Shown in pieces: positions 15,975 through 24,799 of a stretch of DNA of 30,898 nt (position 1 is its first letter; each line of letters opens with the position of its first letter). A model generated the notes under the pieces. The model saw only the letters and a list, made by a program, of their open reading frames with translations, was not told the origin of the DNA and ran no database searches. Position numbers and translations under genes: made by a program. The stretch spans positions 1 through 30,898 of IMG/VR virus record IMGVR_UViG_3300030061_002468; one strand, written 5' to 3'. This DNA comes from a virus.

Positions 15975-16800
15975 AGTAGCAGTCATAATATCAAATTATA
16001 ATTATGGAGACTATGTTTTAGATGCTATAGACAGCGCCCTCAAGCAAGACTATGAGGGACAAATACGTGTCTACGCGCTAGATGACGGATCTTCCGATGG
16101 TTCTTGGGATAAAATTCGCACTTACTGCGCAGAAGATATTTCAAACATAACAGATCAGCATGAAATTGATGAACCATATTACAAGGGATCTATGGAGTCA
16201 TTCCAGTGTAATGATCTAGGTTTATGGTGTTATCGCATCAATAACTCAGGCGCGAGCACCGCTAGGAATGTTGCGATTTGGGAAGCTTGGAACTGGGCAG
16301 ACTATTTTGCTATTCTAGATGCAGACGATATGTATGACTCCTCAAAGATACGAAAACATGTAGACGTACTGATGAAACACGACGAAGTTGGCGTTGCTTA
16401 TTCCGACTATATTATACATAAAACTCACTATGGTAGCGTTGATTATAAAAAGTACGAATACAAGTATCCATATTCAATAAAAGAGCTTCATAGACAATGC
16501 ATTGTGCATAGCGCTGGACTAATAAAGAAGCGACATCTAGAAAGGGTCATAATCGAAAACAAAGAATTTTATGACAGCACTTTACATGGCCCAGCTTCTA
16601 AGGGTTTTATAGGATGCACAGAAGACTACGACCTTTGGATTAGATTGGCCGACGTGTGTATGATTAATCACATACCAGAGCCTCTATCTTTTGTTAGAGA
16701 AACAGGACAGAATCAGTCTATGAAGATGAACCAAAATATTTTTATTGACAACATGCAGAGAATTAAGAGCCGCAATGAGCAGATTCATACAAAAAATTAA
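15961..16800 (+). CDS. GT2 family glycosyltransferase
   Basis: A 279-aa GT-A enzyme with the classic GT2 order. The first strand is VAVIISNYNYGDY, DDGSSDGS at residues 41-48 binds the nucleotide, NSGASTARNVA follows, and the metal-binding D120-A-D122 is in ILDADDMYD. Later ECTEDYDLWIRLAD-type residues (CTEDYDLWIRL) provide the catalytic-base region. It probably inverts configuration, as GT2 enzymes do. A Trp-rich helix (IWEAWNW) is inserted just before the DxD. There is no transmembrane segment, so it is a cytosolic transferase rather than a polysaccharide synthase. Confidence 0.88.
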   Translation: MQLPKVAVIISNYNYGDYVLDAIDSALKQDYEGQIRVYALDDGSSDGSWDKIRTYCAEDISNITDQHEIDEPYYKGSMESFQCNDLGLWCYRINNSGASTARNVAIWEAWNWADYFAILDADDMYDSSKIRKHVDVLMKHDEVGVAYSDYIIHKTHYGSVDYKKYEYKYPYSIKELHRQCIVHSAGLIKKRHLERVIIENKEFYDSTLHGPASKGFIGCTEDYDLWIRLADVCMINHIPEPLSFVRETGQNQSMKMNQNIFIDNMQRIKSRNEQIHTKN

Positions 16801-17488
16801 ACGCAGTTCTCTCACCACAGGTGTTGCGTTATTGTGTGCTGGCCTTGGTAATAGAATTAAATCAAACGAACCAAGGTCTTTAATAAAGATAGGAGGGTCG
16901 TGTCTATTAAACTGGCAGTTAGATGCCCTTAACTCTATGTTTGTAAAGCCCAATATCTTAGTCGGGGTAGGCGTGGAGTCGCAGAAAATAATGAAGAAGT
17001 TCTCTGGTCAAGTTAGCTTTGTAGAGAATCAGCTTTATGAGACAACAGGTTCATTTGAAACCTTAAGGCTTCTTGTAAATGCCTCTACAGATGATAGTAT
17101 ACTGCTCGTGCATGGAGATTTGTACTTTAATAGCGATATATTAGAGGCAGCAGACTTTTCTAAATCGTTTGTCGTTTTGGACACCGCCAACAGTATTGGA
17201 GATCGCGAGGTCGGAATAACTATGGTGAACGACAAGGTTAGCATACTCTCATATGGACTAAAAGACAAATGGGCGCAAATGGCTTTCTTTACAGGCAAGG
17301 AGCTAGCTATGCTTAGACAGCTATGCTGCAAGGCTAATCAAGAATCCAAATCCTTACTAACATTTGAAATAATAAATTCTATAATCAACAAAGGTGGTTC
17401 TTTTAGAGTGCATAAACCCAACAAAACCTTTATAGTTGAAATAGATTGTATGAAGGATATAAAGAATGAAAATTTTAATATCAAGTGA
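16775..17488 (+). CDS. Sugar-phosphate nucleotidyltransferase-like protein
   Basis: A 237-aa protein with the nucleotidyltransferase opening VALLCAGLGNRI at residues 17-28, followed by EPRSLIKIGG, LLNWQLDAL and ILLVHGDLYFNSDIL (the metal-binding Asp after the central strand). This family joins a sugar or polyol phosphate to a nucleotide, making donors for glycosyltransferases. The usual P-K-x-L is P33-R-S-L here, a conservative change at a residue that normally contacts phosphate. ATG 16775 is favoured over an upstream TTG at 16745 since both lie in the previous gene and the longer form adds nothing recognisable. The substrate is unknown. Confidence 0.72.
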   Translation: MSRFIQKIKRSSLTTGVALLCAGLGNRIKSNEPRSLIKIGGSCLLNWQLDALNSMFVKPNILVGVGVESQKIMKKFSGQVSFVENQLYETTGSFETLRLLVNASTDDSILLVHGDLYFNSDILEAADFSKSFVVLDTANSIGDREVGITMVNDKVSILSYGLKDKWAQMAFFTGKELAMLRQLCCKANQESKSLLTFEIINSIINKGGSFRVHKPNKTFIVEIDCMKDIKNENFNIK

Positions 17489-18518
17489 TGGGATGCATGC
17501 CCACTATTTCCAAAGGATGGCTTGGGCTAGAGCCTTTGCGGAATGTGGCGTAGAAGTCTATTTCTGGGATTGCAAAAGGATACCTGCGTTTGATGCTTTC
17601 GATAGCTTTGAGCCAGATGTATTTATGGGACAGTCTTACAATTTGGATAGAGCGCTACTGAAATGTATCTATGAAAGACCACACTTAAAAGTTGGACTCA
17701 GGGCTGGCGATTGGGGAGACTTTGAACAAGACCAAAGATTCAACATTCTCTATGCGACAGAAGATGAGCTACAGACACTAAAGAAATTAAAAGAGGAGAC
17801 GGGTAAACCAGATTTTGTTCATATCCATTATGATCAAGAGGCTGTAGACCAAACACACTCGAAATACAAACAAATTGGGATTGACGCTAAGTCTTTGATA
17901 ATGTGCGCCGATGTTCAAGAATACTTAAAATCTAATTATGATGATTCTTTAAATTGCGATATTGGATTTGTTGGAGGTTATTGGCCTTACAAGGGTATTA
18001 TCATAGACAACTATCTAACCCCGCTGTGCCATCCTATTGGTGAATACAACATTAAAATATTCGGCAATCAACCTTGGACAGGAGTTAACCAATATTGCGG
18101 ACACATACAAGATAGCAAAGTAAAAGACCTGTTCGCCTCTGCTAATATATGCCCCAACTTAAGTGAACCACACGCTCATGAGTATGGGTTTGATATTAAT
18201 GAGAGATGTTTTAAGATACTGTGCTCCGGCGGGTTCTGTATATCCGACAACGTATCTTCGATCAAAAAGATATTTGATGGTAATGGTGTAGTATTCGCAG
18301 ACTCGCCAAATGAGTTTCGTGCAAAAATTGACTACTACCTTGACAATAAAGAAGAGCGTTTAGAAATTAGTCGTACAGGTAGAGAGTTTGTTTTGAACAA
18401 TCATACGAACTTTCATAGAGTGGCTGAAATACTATCGCATTTTGGATATATAAAAGAGTCTAGTGATATTATTGATGGCTGGAAGAAAGCCAAGGAACAC
18501 ATAAATGTACAAAGATAA
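17466..18518 (+). CDS. CgeB-like GT-B glycosyltransferase
   Basis: A 350-aa protein. The N-terminal strand is MKILISSDGMHAHYFQRMAW, and YFWDCKRIPAFDAF follows as the second Rossmann unit. The C-terminal half has CDIGFVGGYWPYKG, YNIKIFGNQPW, and the segment NERCFKILCSGGFCISDNV, the layout of CgeB/DUF3880-type transferases, whose donor site uses a Glu/Arg pair and a small-residue turn. Sugar specificity is unknown. It overlaps the nucleotidyltransferase by 23 bases with a ribosome site (AAGGAT) inside it, and precedes the GDP-fucose synthase with 14 bases of overlap, so a fucosyl donor is one possibility. Confidence 0.72.
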   Translation: MKILISSDGMHAHYFQRMAWARAFAECGVEVYFWDCKRIPAFDAFDSFEPDVFMGQSYNLDRALLKCIYERPHLKVGLRAGDWGDFEQDQRFNILYATEDELQTLKKLKEETGKPDFVHIHYDQEAVDQTHSKYKQIGIDAKSLIMCADVQEYLKSNYDDSLNCDIGFVGGYWPYKGIIIDNYLTPLCHPIGEYNIKIFGNQPWTGVNQYCGHIQDSKVKDLFASANICPNLSEPHAHEYGFDINERCFKILCSGGFCISDNVSSIKKIFDGNGVVFADSPNEFRAKIDYYLDNKEERLEISRTGREFVLNNHTNFHRVAEILSHFGYIKESSDIIDGWKKAKEHINVQR

Positions 18519-19461
18519 AAAAATTCTAATAACTGGAGGCACCGGCTTCTTAGGAAAAGCTGTTGTTAATACCCTGCAATCAAAAGGGTACACTAATTTA
18601 GTACCAAAAGGGAAATCAATTGACCTTACATGCTGTGAGGAGACGTTTGATTTTTTTGCAGATGAGAAGCCCGAAGCAGTAATTCATCTCGCAGCTACCG
18701 TTGGAGGTATTGGCGCAAACAAAGAGAATCCCGGACTATTCATGTACAACAACTTGGTGATGGGTGCTAATACTATCGAAGCTTCCAGAATTAACAAAGT
18801 TGATAAATTTGTGATGGTTGGTACTGTCTGTGCATATCCTAAATTTACCGCAGTACCCTTTAAAGAGGAAGATATTTGGAATGGCTATCCAGAAGAAACA
18901 AATGCACCATATGGAATTGCAAAGAAAGCACTTATGCAGCTTGTGCAATCATATCATGAGCAGTACAATTTTAACGGTGTTAACCTCATCCCTGTTAATA
19001 TGTATGGCCCTTATGATAACTTCGACCCTGCCATAAGTCATGTAATCCCGGCCCTGATTTTAAAATTCTATAAAGCTATCAAGTTCGACTTAGAAGCTGT
19101 AGAAGTCTGGGGTACTGGTCAAGCTAGTAGGGAGTTTCTGTATGTCTCTGACTGTGCACATGCTATAAGTCTTGCACTCGAAAAAGATGTTTCACCAGAG
19201 CCAATTAATATAGGTACTGGTGGCGAGATACAAATAAAATATCTTGCTCACACTATTGCAGAAGTTATGGGTTATGAGGGGGCGATATACTTTAACTCCA
19301 GCTATCCAGACGGACAACCCCGAAGACAGCTAGATATAAGCAGAGCCAAAGAGAGGTTGGGTTATGAGCCAAAGATAGATCTGCTAGACGGTCTTGAAAC
19401 TACGGTAGAATGGTTTATGGAGAACAAGGAGACTTTTGATGTTTACCTCAATCGTATTTAG
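18505..19461 (+). CDS. fcl: GDP-L-fucose synthase
   Basis: A 318-aa extended SDR. TGGTGFLG at residues 10-17 binds NADP. Active-site positions match E. coli GDP-fucose synthase even in number: Tyr136 and Lys140 (YGIAK), Cys109 and His179 (SHVIPAL). The Ser107 of E. coli is Thr107 here. It is a 3,5-epimerase and 4-reductase that turns GDP-4-keto-6-deoxymannose into GDP-L-fucose. The partner GDP-mannose 4,6-dehydratase is not found in this window, so its substrate must come from the host or from elsewhere in the phage. A good ribosome site (AAGGAA) lies ahead of the ATG. Confidence 0.88.
   Translation: MYKDKKILITGGTGFLGKAVVNTLQSKGYTNLVPKGKSIDLTCCEETFDFFADEKPEAVIHLAATVGGIGANKENPGLFMYNNLVMGANTIEASRINKVDKFVMVGTVCAYPKFTAVPFKEEDIWNGYPEETNAPYGIAKKALMQLVQSYHEQYNFNGVNLIPVNMYGPYDNFDPAISHVIPALILKFYKAIKFDLEAVEVWGTGQASREFLYVSDCAHAISLALEKDVSPEPINIGTGGEIQIKYLAHTIAEVMGYEGAIYFNSSYPDGQPRRQLDISRAKERLGYEPKIDLLDGLETTVEWFMENKETFDVYLNRI
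19426..19431 (+). promoter_or_regulatory. Ribosome binding site deciding the start at 19439
   Basis: AAGGAG lies 7 bases before ATG 19439. It favours that ATG over the TTG immediately upstream at 19436. Confidence 0.65.
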
Positions 19462-20314
19462 TAAAGATAGACCTTTACAACTTGACCTATGCCTCAAAAG
19501 CATAAACCAAAATCTATTTGCTAATAATAAGATTGTTGTTTTGTATGCCACATCCGAAGGCTATGATACAAGCTACGCGCAGTTAATCAATGAACATCCC
19601 GAGGTAGAATTTTTTAAGCAGAGCTACAGTATATTTGAAGATATAGAAATTATACTTAGCGACAGCTCTGAATATGTTATGTTCTTTACAGACGATGATA
19701 TTGTTTACAGGAAGTGTGAGCTTACAGAAGATGATATAAACTCTGCATTTAGTAATGATGCATGCTGTGTTTCTCTTAGGTTGGGAATTAACACGGCTAT
19801 GAGAGATTATGGCGATGGGGTTCTTAGGAGAGACAACATACCAGAACAAATTATGAGGATATCTAATATACTAGCTTGGAACAGAACGTCTATTCCTGTT
19901 GGTGGCTACTGGGCATATCCACTTTCTGTAGATGGACATATTTTTCAAAAGCAGCAGATGTTAGCATTTTGTCAGGAGCTGTCACATCTGTCAAACTATT
20001 ACGAAAACATACAGATTCCTAGAGCGGAGAAGGCTTGGCAGCAGACACCAAATGAGTTCGAGTCAAGACTGCAGAGGTTTTTCTTTGATATATCTCCCAT
20101 AATGGCATCCCCGCAATATAGCTGTGTGGTAAATTCACCAAACAATAGGGTGCAAGATACAGTAGCAAACAGAAGTGGCGATGTATATAACTATACAGCG
20201 CTAGATTTAAAAGATGAATTTGATGAAGGACGCAGAATTATACTATCGGACATATCTATAGACGATATAGTATGTCCACATCAAGAAATAAATATACTGG
20301 AGGGCTTATCATGA
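19439..20314 (+). CDS. GT-A fold glycosyltransferase (GT2-like)
   Basis: A 291-aa protein starting MFTSIVFSKDRPLQLDLCLKS, a GT-A first strand with the DRP-x-QL motif seen in some phage and bacterial transferases. The metal-binding acidic cluster is D85-D86-D87 in FFTDDDIVY. Further on, GGYWAYPLSVDGHIF likely forms the acceptor side. The last 60 residues contain SCVVNSPNNRVQD and an acidic tail. It overlaps the fucose synthase gene by 23 bases. Sugar and acceptor are unknown. Confidence 0.72.
   Translation: MFTSIVFSKDRPLQLDLCLKSINQNLFANNKIVVLYATSEGYDTSYAQLINEHPEVEFFKQSYSIFEDIEIILSDSSEYVMFFTDDDIVYRKCELTEDDINSAFSNDACCVSLRLGINTAMRDYGDGVLRRDNIPEQIMRISNILAWNRTSIPVGGYWAYPLSVDGHIFQKQQMLAFCQELSHLSNYYENIQIPRAEKAWQQTPNEFESRLQRFFFDISPIMASPQYSCVVNSPNNRVQDTVANRSGDVYNYTALDLKDEFDEGRRIILSDISIDDIVCPHQEINILEGLS
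20299..20304 (+). promoter_or_regulatory. Ribosome binding site deciding the FkbM start at 20311
   Basis: GGAGGG ends 6 bases before ATG 20311 and picks it over an in-frame ATG at 20272, which lies inside the previous gene. Confidence 0.7.
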
Positions 20315-20952
20315 TATTTAATTTACATCAGATTACAGATCACTACCAAATTAAAATAAAAGGCGCTATACATGTGGGAGCATTTGTTGGCGAAGAGCTT
20401 GATGCGTACAGGTCTTTAGGCCTCACAAACACAATAATGTTTGAACCACAAAAAACACTCTATGAAATAGTAAAGGCAAAGTGTGTGGACGATGAGAAGG
20501 TACATAATGTAGCTCTTGGTAGTCATGCACATACTACAGAAATGTATATATCTTACACCGAAGGCGGCGTGTCCAACGGCTCTGGAGCTTCTAGCTCACT
20601 ATACAGACCTAAGAAACATTTAACGGAACATCCGCAGGTTAAATTTAATTCAAAGGAAGAGGTAAGGGTTGAGTGTCTAGACGATTTTTTAGTAGATAAT
20701 GATATAGATGTCTCTGATTACAACTTCTTGAATATAGATGTCCAAGGGTATGAACTAGAGGTTCTAGCTGGCGGCATTAAACTTCTTCCTCAAATAGACA
20801 TGGCGATTGTCGAAGTTAACAGAGATGAGGTCTACGAAGGCTGTCCTATGGTCGAAGAGATAGATCAGTTAATGAATGTATATGGTCTCCAAAGGGCGCA
20901 CACCTTTTGGCAATCCGAAAGCTGGGGCGATGCCCTATATGTGAGGGTATGA
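20311..20952 (+). CDS. FkbM family SAM-dependent methyltransferase
   Basis: A 213-aa methyltransferase. IKGAIHVGAFVGEELDAY is the FkbM version of SAM motif I, MFEPQKTLYEIV supplies the acidic residue that binds the SAM ribose, and YNFLNIDVQGYELEVLAGG is the family's hallmark motif. FkbM enzymes O-methylate sugars and macrolide hydroxyls, so this one probably caps or decorates the glycan made by its neighbours. It is shorter than FkbM itself but complete. It overlaps the preceding transferase by 4 bases (ATGA) and is followed after one base by a GT32 gene. Confidence 0.85.
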   Translation: MIFNLHQITDHYQIKIKGAIHVGAFVGEELDAYRSLGLTNTIMFEPQKTLYEIVKAKCVDDEKVHNVALGSHAHTTEMYISYTEGGVSNGSGASSSLYRPKKHLTEHPQVKFNSKEEVRVECLDDFLVDNDIDVSDYNFLNIDVQGYELEVLAGGIKLLPQIDMAIVEVNRDEVYEGCPMVEEIDQLMNVYGLQRAHTFWQSESWGDALYVRV

Positions 20953-20953
20953 T

Positions 20954-21760
20954 ATGAACTTTTTTGAAATGTGTCAAATAGACACCTCTTTGTTCAGTAT
21001 TGACTTTGCTAAACAAGATCCAGACTGGGCAATGGTAAAAGATGCCTACGATAATAATCTTTCTCGTAATGACGATGATTGTCAAATACCAGAGATAATC
21101 CATTTCATATGGCTTGGTAGCGAGCTTCCGGATAAATATGTCGAGATAATCAACGGCTGGAAAGAACACAACCCCGAATTTGAGATATGGATTTGGGACG
21201 ATAAAAAAGTAGAGACGTTCTTGCCCCAAATGTTAAACAAAGATTTGTACGCAAAGACGGATAGTTTTGGTCACAAGTCAGACATGCTTAGGTATGAGAT
21301 ACTGAAGAGATATGGAGGTCTTTATGCAGATGTAGATTTTTTGTGTAATGCCAATTTTTCTAGCTCTCACAAAAAGTATTGCTTTTATGCTGGTATATGT
21401 TTAGAGAGACCTGTGCAGCTAAATAATGGAATCATGGCATCTATGCCTAATCATCCAATATTAGATATATGTATAGCACAGATGAGACTGGACAATCCTT
21501 GGGGCATACAGTGCCCACAAACTCTTGTTCTTTATCAAACTGGACCTTGGGCATTGACTAGAAGCGTGTTACACTACATGAAGCATGTTGGAGACGACGG
21601 CATAATGATATATCCATCTACCACATTTCATCCGTTTCCTGCCGCTTTAAGACATGAAGCCACAATCGAATTAGTAAAATCTTATTACAGACCTTGGACT
21701 ATGGCTTGTCATTTGTGGCACTCAAGCTGGCAACCAGATTCGGAGCACTATAATGGATAA
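20954..21760 (+). CDS. GT32-type glycosyltransferase (DXD sugar-binding)
   Basis: A 268-aa protein. IPEIIHFIWLGSELPDKY followed by FEIWIWDD is the typical GT32 start, and KSDMLRYEILKRYGGLYADVDF holds the DXD metal site at D126-V-D128. A later AALRHEATIEL and a terminal LWHSSW complete the family pattern (the terminal His/Trp often helps bind the donor). Related bacterial enzymes build capsule or O-antigen; yeast Och1 is a mannosyltransferase. It is cytosolic by sequence, with no signal anchor. It overlaps the next gene by 8 bases. Confidence 0.85.
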   Translation: MNFFEMCQIDTSLFSIDFAKQDPDWAMVKDAYDNNLSRNDDDCQIPEIIHFIWLGSELPDKYVEIINGWKEHNPEFEIWIWDDKKVETFLPQMLNKDLYAKTDSFGHKSDMLRYEILKRYGGLYADVDFLCNANFSSSHKKYCFYAGICLERPVQLNNGIMASMPNHPILDICIAQMRLDNPWGIQCPQTLVLYQTGPWALTRSVLHYMKHVGDDGIMIYPSTTFHPFPAALRHEATIELVKSYYRPWTMACHLWHSSWQPDSEHYNG

Positions 21761-22568
21761 ATTTGCCGTAAAGACAAATCATGAAAACCCGCCACACAAC
21801 TATCAAATATTTGAAGAGTATTTTTATGACAGGTTTTCACTAGAGCAGCCTAACACAGAGAGAGAATATCTTCCTGTATGCTGGACTAATTATTATGTGT
21901 CAAAAAATTACTGTAATGACGACATGTCGGATATTCAGGATTACCTAAACTCTCTTGACAGAGCGAAAAAATACTTCACAGTATGCCAATGGGATGACGG
22001 AATTCAGAACGATGTAAATGATTTAGACTTATTTGTTTACGCTTCTGGAGGGGTGGGAGACTATGCATATCCTCTGAATTGCATGCCTCACGGAACCAGC
22101 GATGTAAAACATAGAACAGTATTAGCTAGCTTTATAGGAGCTTTGCAGAATAGACATCCGGTAAGAAACTTGATGTATCGTGAGCTTCATGGCAACGACG
22201 GTATTGCTATATCGGAAACTATTACATTTGAAAAATTTCAAGAGGTCCTCGCCAATTCTATATTTGCTCTATGTCCAAGAGGTTATGGTAAAACTTCATT
22301 CAGAATATGTGAAGCGTTAGAGGCAAGAGTAATACCTGTCTACATCTACGATGAGCCTTGGATTCCATTTGAAGATGAGCTAGATTTTGAAGAGTATGGA
22401 GTTCTTTGTCCCGTGAACGAGCTACCCTTCCTGTATAACAAACTAAATGATATGGTTCAAAACGTAGATAACCTGCAGCAAATGATAACTAGGGGCGGTG
22501 AAGTATATGCCGACTATTACTCGTTTGATGGATGCTACAATAAAATTTTAAGTAAGGAGATTAAATAA
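21753..22568 (+). CDS. Exostosin-like (GT47-type) glycosyltransferase
   Basis: A 271-aa protein whose C-terminal third carries the exostosin donor-site pattern: SIFALCPRGYGKTSFRICEALEARVIPVYIYD, with the paired Arg and Glu on the same turn and helix. The N-terminal part (LPVCWTNYYVSKNY, KYFTVCQWDDG) is a short Rossmann-type half. The known family includes inverting transferases of GlcA, Xyl, Gal and others. Its stop overlaps the methyltransferase start (TAATG). The donor is unknown. Confidence 0.72.
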   Translation: MDKFAVKTNHENPPHNYQIFEEYFYDRFSLEQPNTEREYLPVCWTNYYVSKNYCNDDMSDIQDYLNSLDRAKKYFTVCQWDDGIQNDVNDLDLFVYASGGVGDYAYPLNCMPHGTSDVKHRTVLASFIGALQNRHPVRNLMYRELHGNDGIAISETITFEKFQEVLANSIFALCPRGYGKTSFRICEALEARVIPVYIYDEPWIPFEDELDFEEYGVLCPVNELPFLYNKLNDMVQNVDNLQQMITRGGEVYADYYSFDGCYNKILSKEIK

Positions 22569-23131
22569 TGGAACATTTTTTTCAAGAGCTAGATGGATGG
22601 TTTGACGATCCTATAGACAAAGAGCTTTATAGTGAGATGGTAAACAAGTACCCGTCTGGTAGCCACTTTGTTGAAGTAGGAAGTTTCAAAGGTAAAAGCG
22701 CGTCACTCATGGCAGTAGAGATGATAAATAACGACAAAGATATTAAGTTTGATTGTGTCGATACTTGGCTTGGTTCACCTGAGCATCAGATCTTAGCTGA
22801 AGTAAGAAATGATACACTGTTTAATATTTTCACAGAGAACATAAAACCAGTTGCACATAAGATCAACGCTATCAGATCTGCTTCAGTAGAGGCGTGCAGT
22901 CTTTATGAGGACAAGAGCCTAGACTTTGTATTTATTGATGCCGACCATAGTTACGAAGCGGTAAAAGAAGACTTAGAAGCATGGTTTCCAAAAATGAAAG
23001 ATGGCGGAACGATTGCTGGGCATGATTATGGAAACCCTACTAACGGGGTAAAGCCCGCTGTTGATGAATTCTTTTCGGGAAAAGATCTTGAAGTATCTAC
23101 TTTAAGACATTTATGGAAAGTGTACCTGTGA
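22568..23131 (+). CDS. Class I SAM-dependent methyltransferase (Methyltransf_24 type)
   Basis: A 187-aa methyltransferase with an intact SAM fold. SHFVEVGSFKGKSASLMA is motif I, FDCVDTWLGS is the ribose-binding acidic strand, LDFVFIDADHSYEAVKED is motif II with the metal or catalytic acid, and GGTIAGHDYG is the third motif. Proteins of this type methylate small molecules and sugars and are common in polysaccharide loci. A strong ribosome site (AAGGAG) precedes the ATG. The 3' end overlaps the next gene. Confidence 0.85.
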   Translation: MEHFFQELDGWFDDPIDKELYSEMVNKYPSGSHFVEVGSFKGKSASLMAVEMINNDKDIKFDCVDTWLGSPEHQILAEVRNDTLFNIFTENIKPVAHKINAIRSASVEACSLYEDKSLDFVFIDADHSYEAVKEDLEAWFPKMKDGGTIAGHDYGNPTNGVKPAVDEFFSGKDLEVSTLRHLWKVYL

Positions 23132-24042
23132 GATTAGTATATATAACAAACGAAGACCCAAATTCTCAGTGCGACTATCAAGAGGTTTCTATGCTACATG
23201 GGCTTAGAGAGGTACTGGGAGATGATTGTATTGACTTTCCACGTAAGAAAATAATGTACGGGGATTTCTCCGAGTCTCCTAAAAATGAGCTTCATGGATG
23301 GGGATTTAGTTTATTGACAGAGCCAATAGCAGAGGTAGAAAATCGCGAGCTGAAAGACATTGACTTTGTGCTATATGGAGTAACTGACGCATATGGCGTT
23401 AAGAACAACCCTGTAATAGATAGATTAGCGAAGCATGGCGTTTGGTATTTAGATGGTCATGACCATAGCAACATAACCAGAACTCCATGTTTTAAAAGAG
23501 AGCTTTACAAGTTCGGGCAACTTGAAGAAGATCAAAATGTTTTTCCTACAGGTTTTGGTATACCTGAGCACAGAATTATGCCTCTTAACTTTGACAACAA
23601 AACACAGGTCATACAGAAAACAGCACCTCCTTATGCGGCTTTCGGTCCACAAATACTAGGTCCGGCAGCTAGACAATTATACGTATTTAATAATGAAGAA
23701 GAGTATTATCAAGATATGCATAGGTCTTTGTTTGGTTTGACCTCTATGAAAGGTGGATGGGATTCACTTAGACATTATGAAATATTAGCTAGTGGCGCAT
23801 GTCTTCTATTTAGAGACTATGATAGGAAACCAAAACCATGTGCCCCACAAGAGCTACCCTGCTTTTCTTATAATAGTGTGCAGGATTTAGAGAATCTATT
23901 CAAGCGTCTTATAGTAGACGATAAACCAACACAAGAATATATTGATATGGTGTGCGCACAAAGAGAATGGCTCTGGACTTGCGGTACAACAAAAGCTAGA
24001 GCAATTAAATTACTGGAGGTTTTAAATGAGCAGCTATCATGA
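23128..24042 (+). CDS. Glycosyltransferase-like protein, GT-B C-terminal domain
   Basis: About 304 aa. The C-terminal part reads MKGGWDSLRHYEILASGACLLF followed by CAPQELPCF, which resembles the donor-binding end of CgeB/exostosin-like transferases (Trp, Arg, Glu on one turn, then a small-residue loop). The N-terminal half begins RLVYITNEDPNSQ and has WYLDGHDHSN. The start is uncertain: GTG 23128 shares bases with the upstream TGA (GTGA) and has GGAAAG seven bases before it, while ATG 23113 lies further inside the previous gene. It is probably catalytic, but the fold assignment is less secure than for its neighbours. Confidence 0.62.
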   Translation: MRLVYITNEDPNSQCDYQEVSMLHGLREVLGDDCIDFPRKKIMYGDFSESPKNELHGWGFSLLTEPIAEVENRELKDIDFVLYGVTDAYGVKNNPVIDRLAKHGVWYLDGHDHSNITRTPCFKRELYKFGQLEEDQNVFPTGFGIPEHRIMPLNFDNKTQVIQKTAPPYAAFGPQILGPAARQLYVFNNEEEYYQDMHRSLFGLTSMKGGWDSLRHYEILASGACLLFRDYDRKPKPCAPQELPCFSYNSVQDLENLFKRLIVDDKPTQEYIDMVCAQREWLWTCGTTKARAIKLLEVLNEQLS

Positions 24043-24799
24043 TTTCCTACCTGATAACAACTTAGAGAAAAAATACTTTTCTGAAATAGCGGATCATATA
24101 GAATCAGATATTACTATTGTCTCGAAGAACTTTGGAGACCCAATGCCAGATGTTCCCGGCGAAAAAATTATACTTATGAACGCCGACGAGCAATACCGTA
24201 CTCCCGAAGAAGTAAATGACCCAAGTGTAAAATTAGTATTCAAACAATACTGTAGAGAGGGGCAACATGAAAAACTTAGACCTTTGCCTCTTGGCCCCTC
24301 TAAGGACTTTGATTACACGCCGAACTCTTTTAGTGATAGGACTTATGATGTTACATTTATAGGTCAGATAGCACAGAATAGGGCTAGGTTCTTCGCTGAG
24401 ATATATGACTTCCTGTCTGATCATAGCGTAAATTCTTTCTTCGGTTTGTATCAGGGTTTTAATAAAGGTCTTGATATGGAATCTTACTCAAAAGTGTTAT
24501 CAAATACAAAAATTGCTATCTGCCCTCACGGTAGTGCTAGCCCGGAAACTTTTAGGTTTTTTGAGGCCATGTCAGCAAACTGTGTTGTTATTTGCGCTCA
24601 ACAGCCCGATAATTGGATATATAGAAATGCTCCATACAATACTATAGATGGAGGAAACGTCTACAGCGCTGTCAAGTCTTTACTTTCTGATCCAGCTAGA
24701 CTGAAGCTGTTGTCAGATAAATCAAAGGAATACTATAATAGCAGATTAACTGCATCACCAGTCGCTCAGTATATTAGCGATCAACTAGGGAGTATATAA
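24026..24799 (+). CDS. Exostosin-like glycosyltransferase
   Basis: A 257-aa protein with the exostosin-type donor motif IAICPHGSASPETFRFFEAMSANCVVI (in two overlapping stretches), preceded by YDVTFIGQIAQNRARF, the strand and Arg-rich turn opening the C-terminal domain, and followed by SDPARLKLLSDKSKEYY, the closing helix. Its N-terminal domain is short. A good ribosome site (GGAGG, 24014 region) lies before the ATG. It overlaps the preceding gene by 17 bases and the next by TAATG. It is the second exostosin-like gene here; the two are similar in motif but clearly diverged. Confidence 0.7.
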   Translation: MSSYHDFLPDNNLEKKYFSEIADHIESDITIVSKNFGDPMPDVPGEKIILMNADEQYRTPEEVNDPSVKLVFKQYCREGQHEKLRPLPLGPSKDFDYTPNSFSDRTYDVTFIGQIAQNRARFFAEIYDFLSDHSVNSFFGLYQGFNKGLDMESYSKVLSNTKIAICPHGSASPETFRFFEAMSANCVVICAQQPDNWIYRNAPYNTIDGGNVYSAVKSLLSDPARLKLLSDKSKEYYNSRLTASPVAQYISDQLGSI

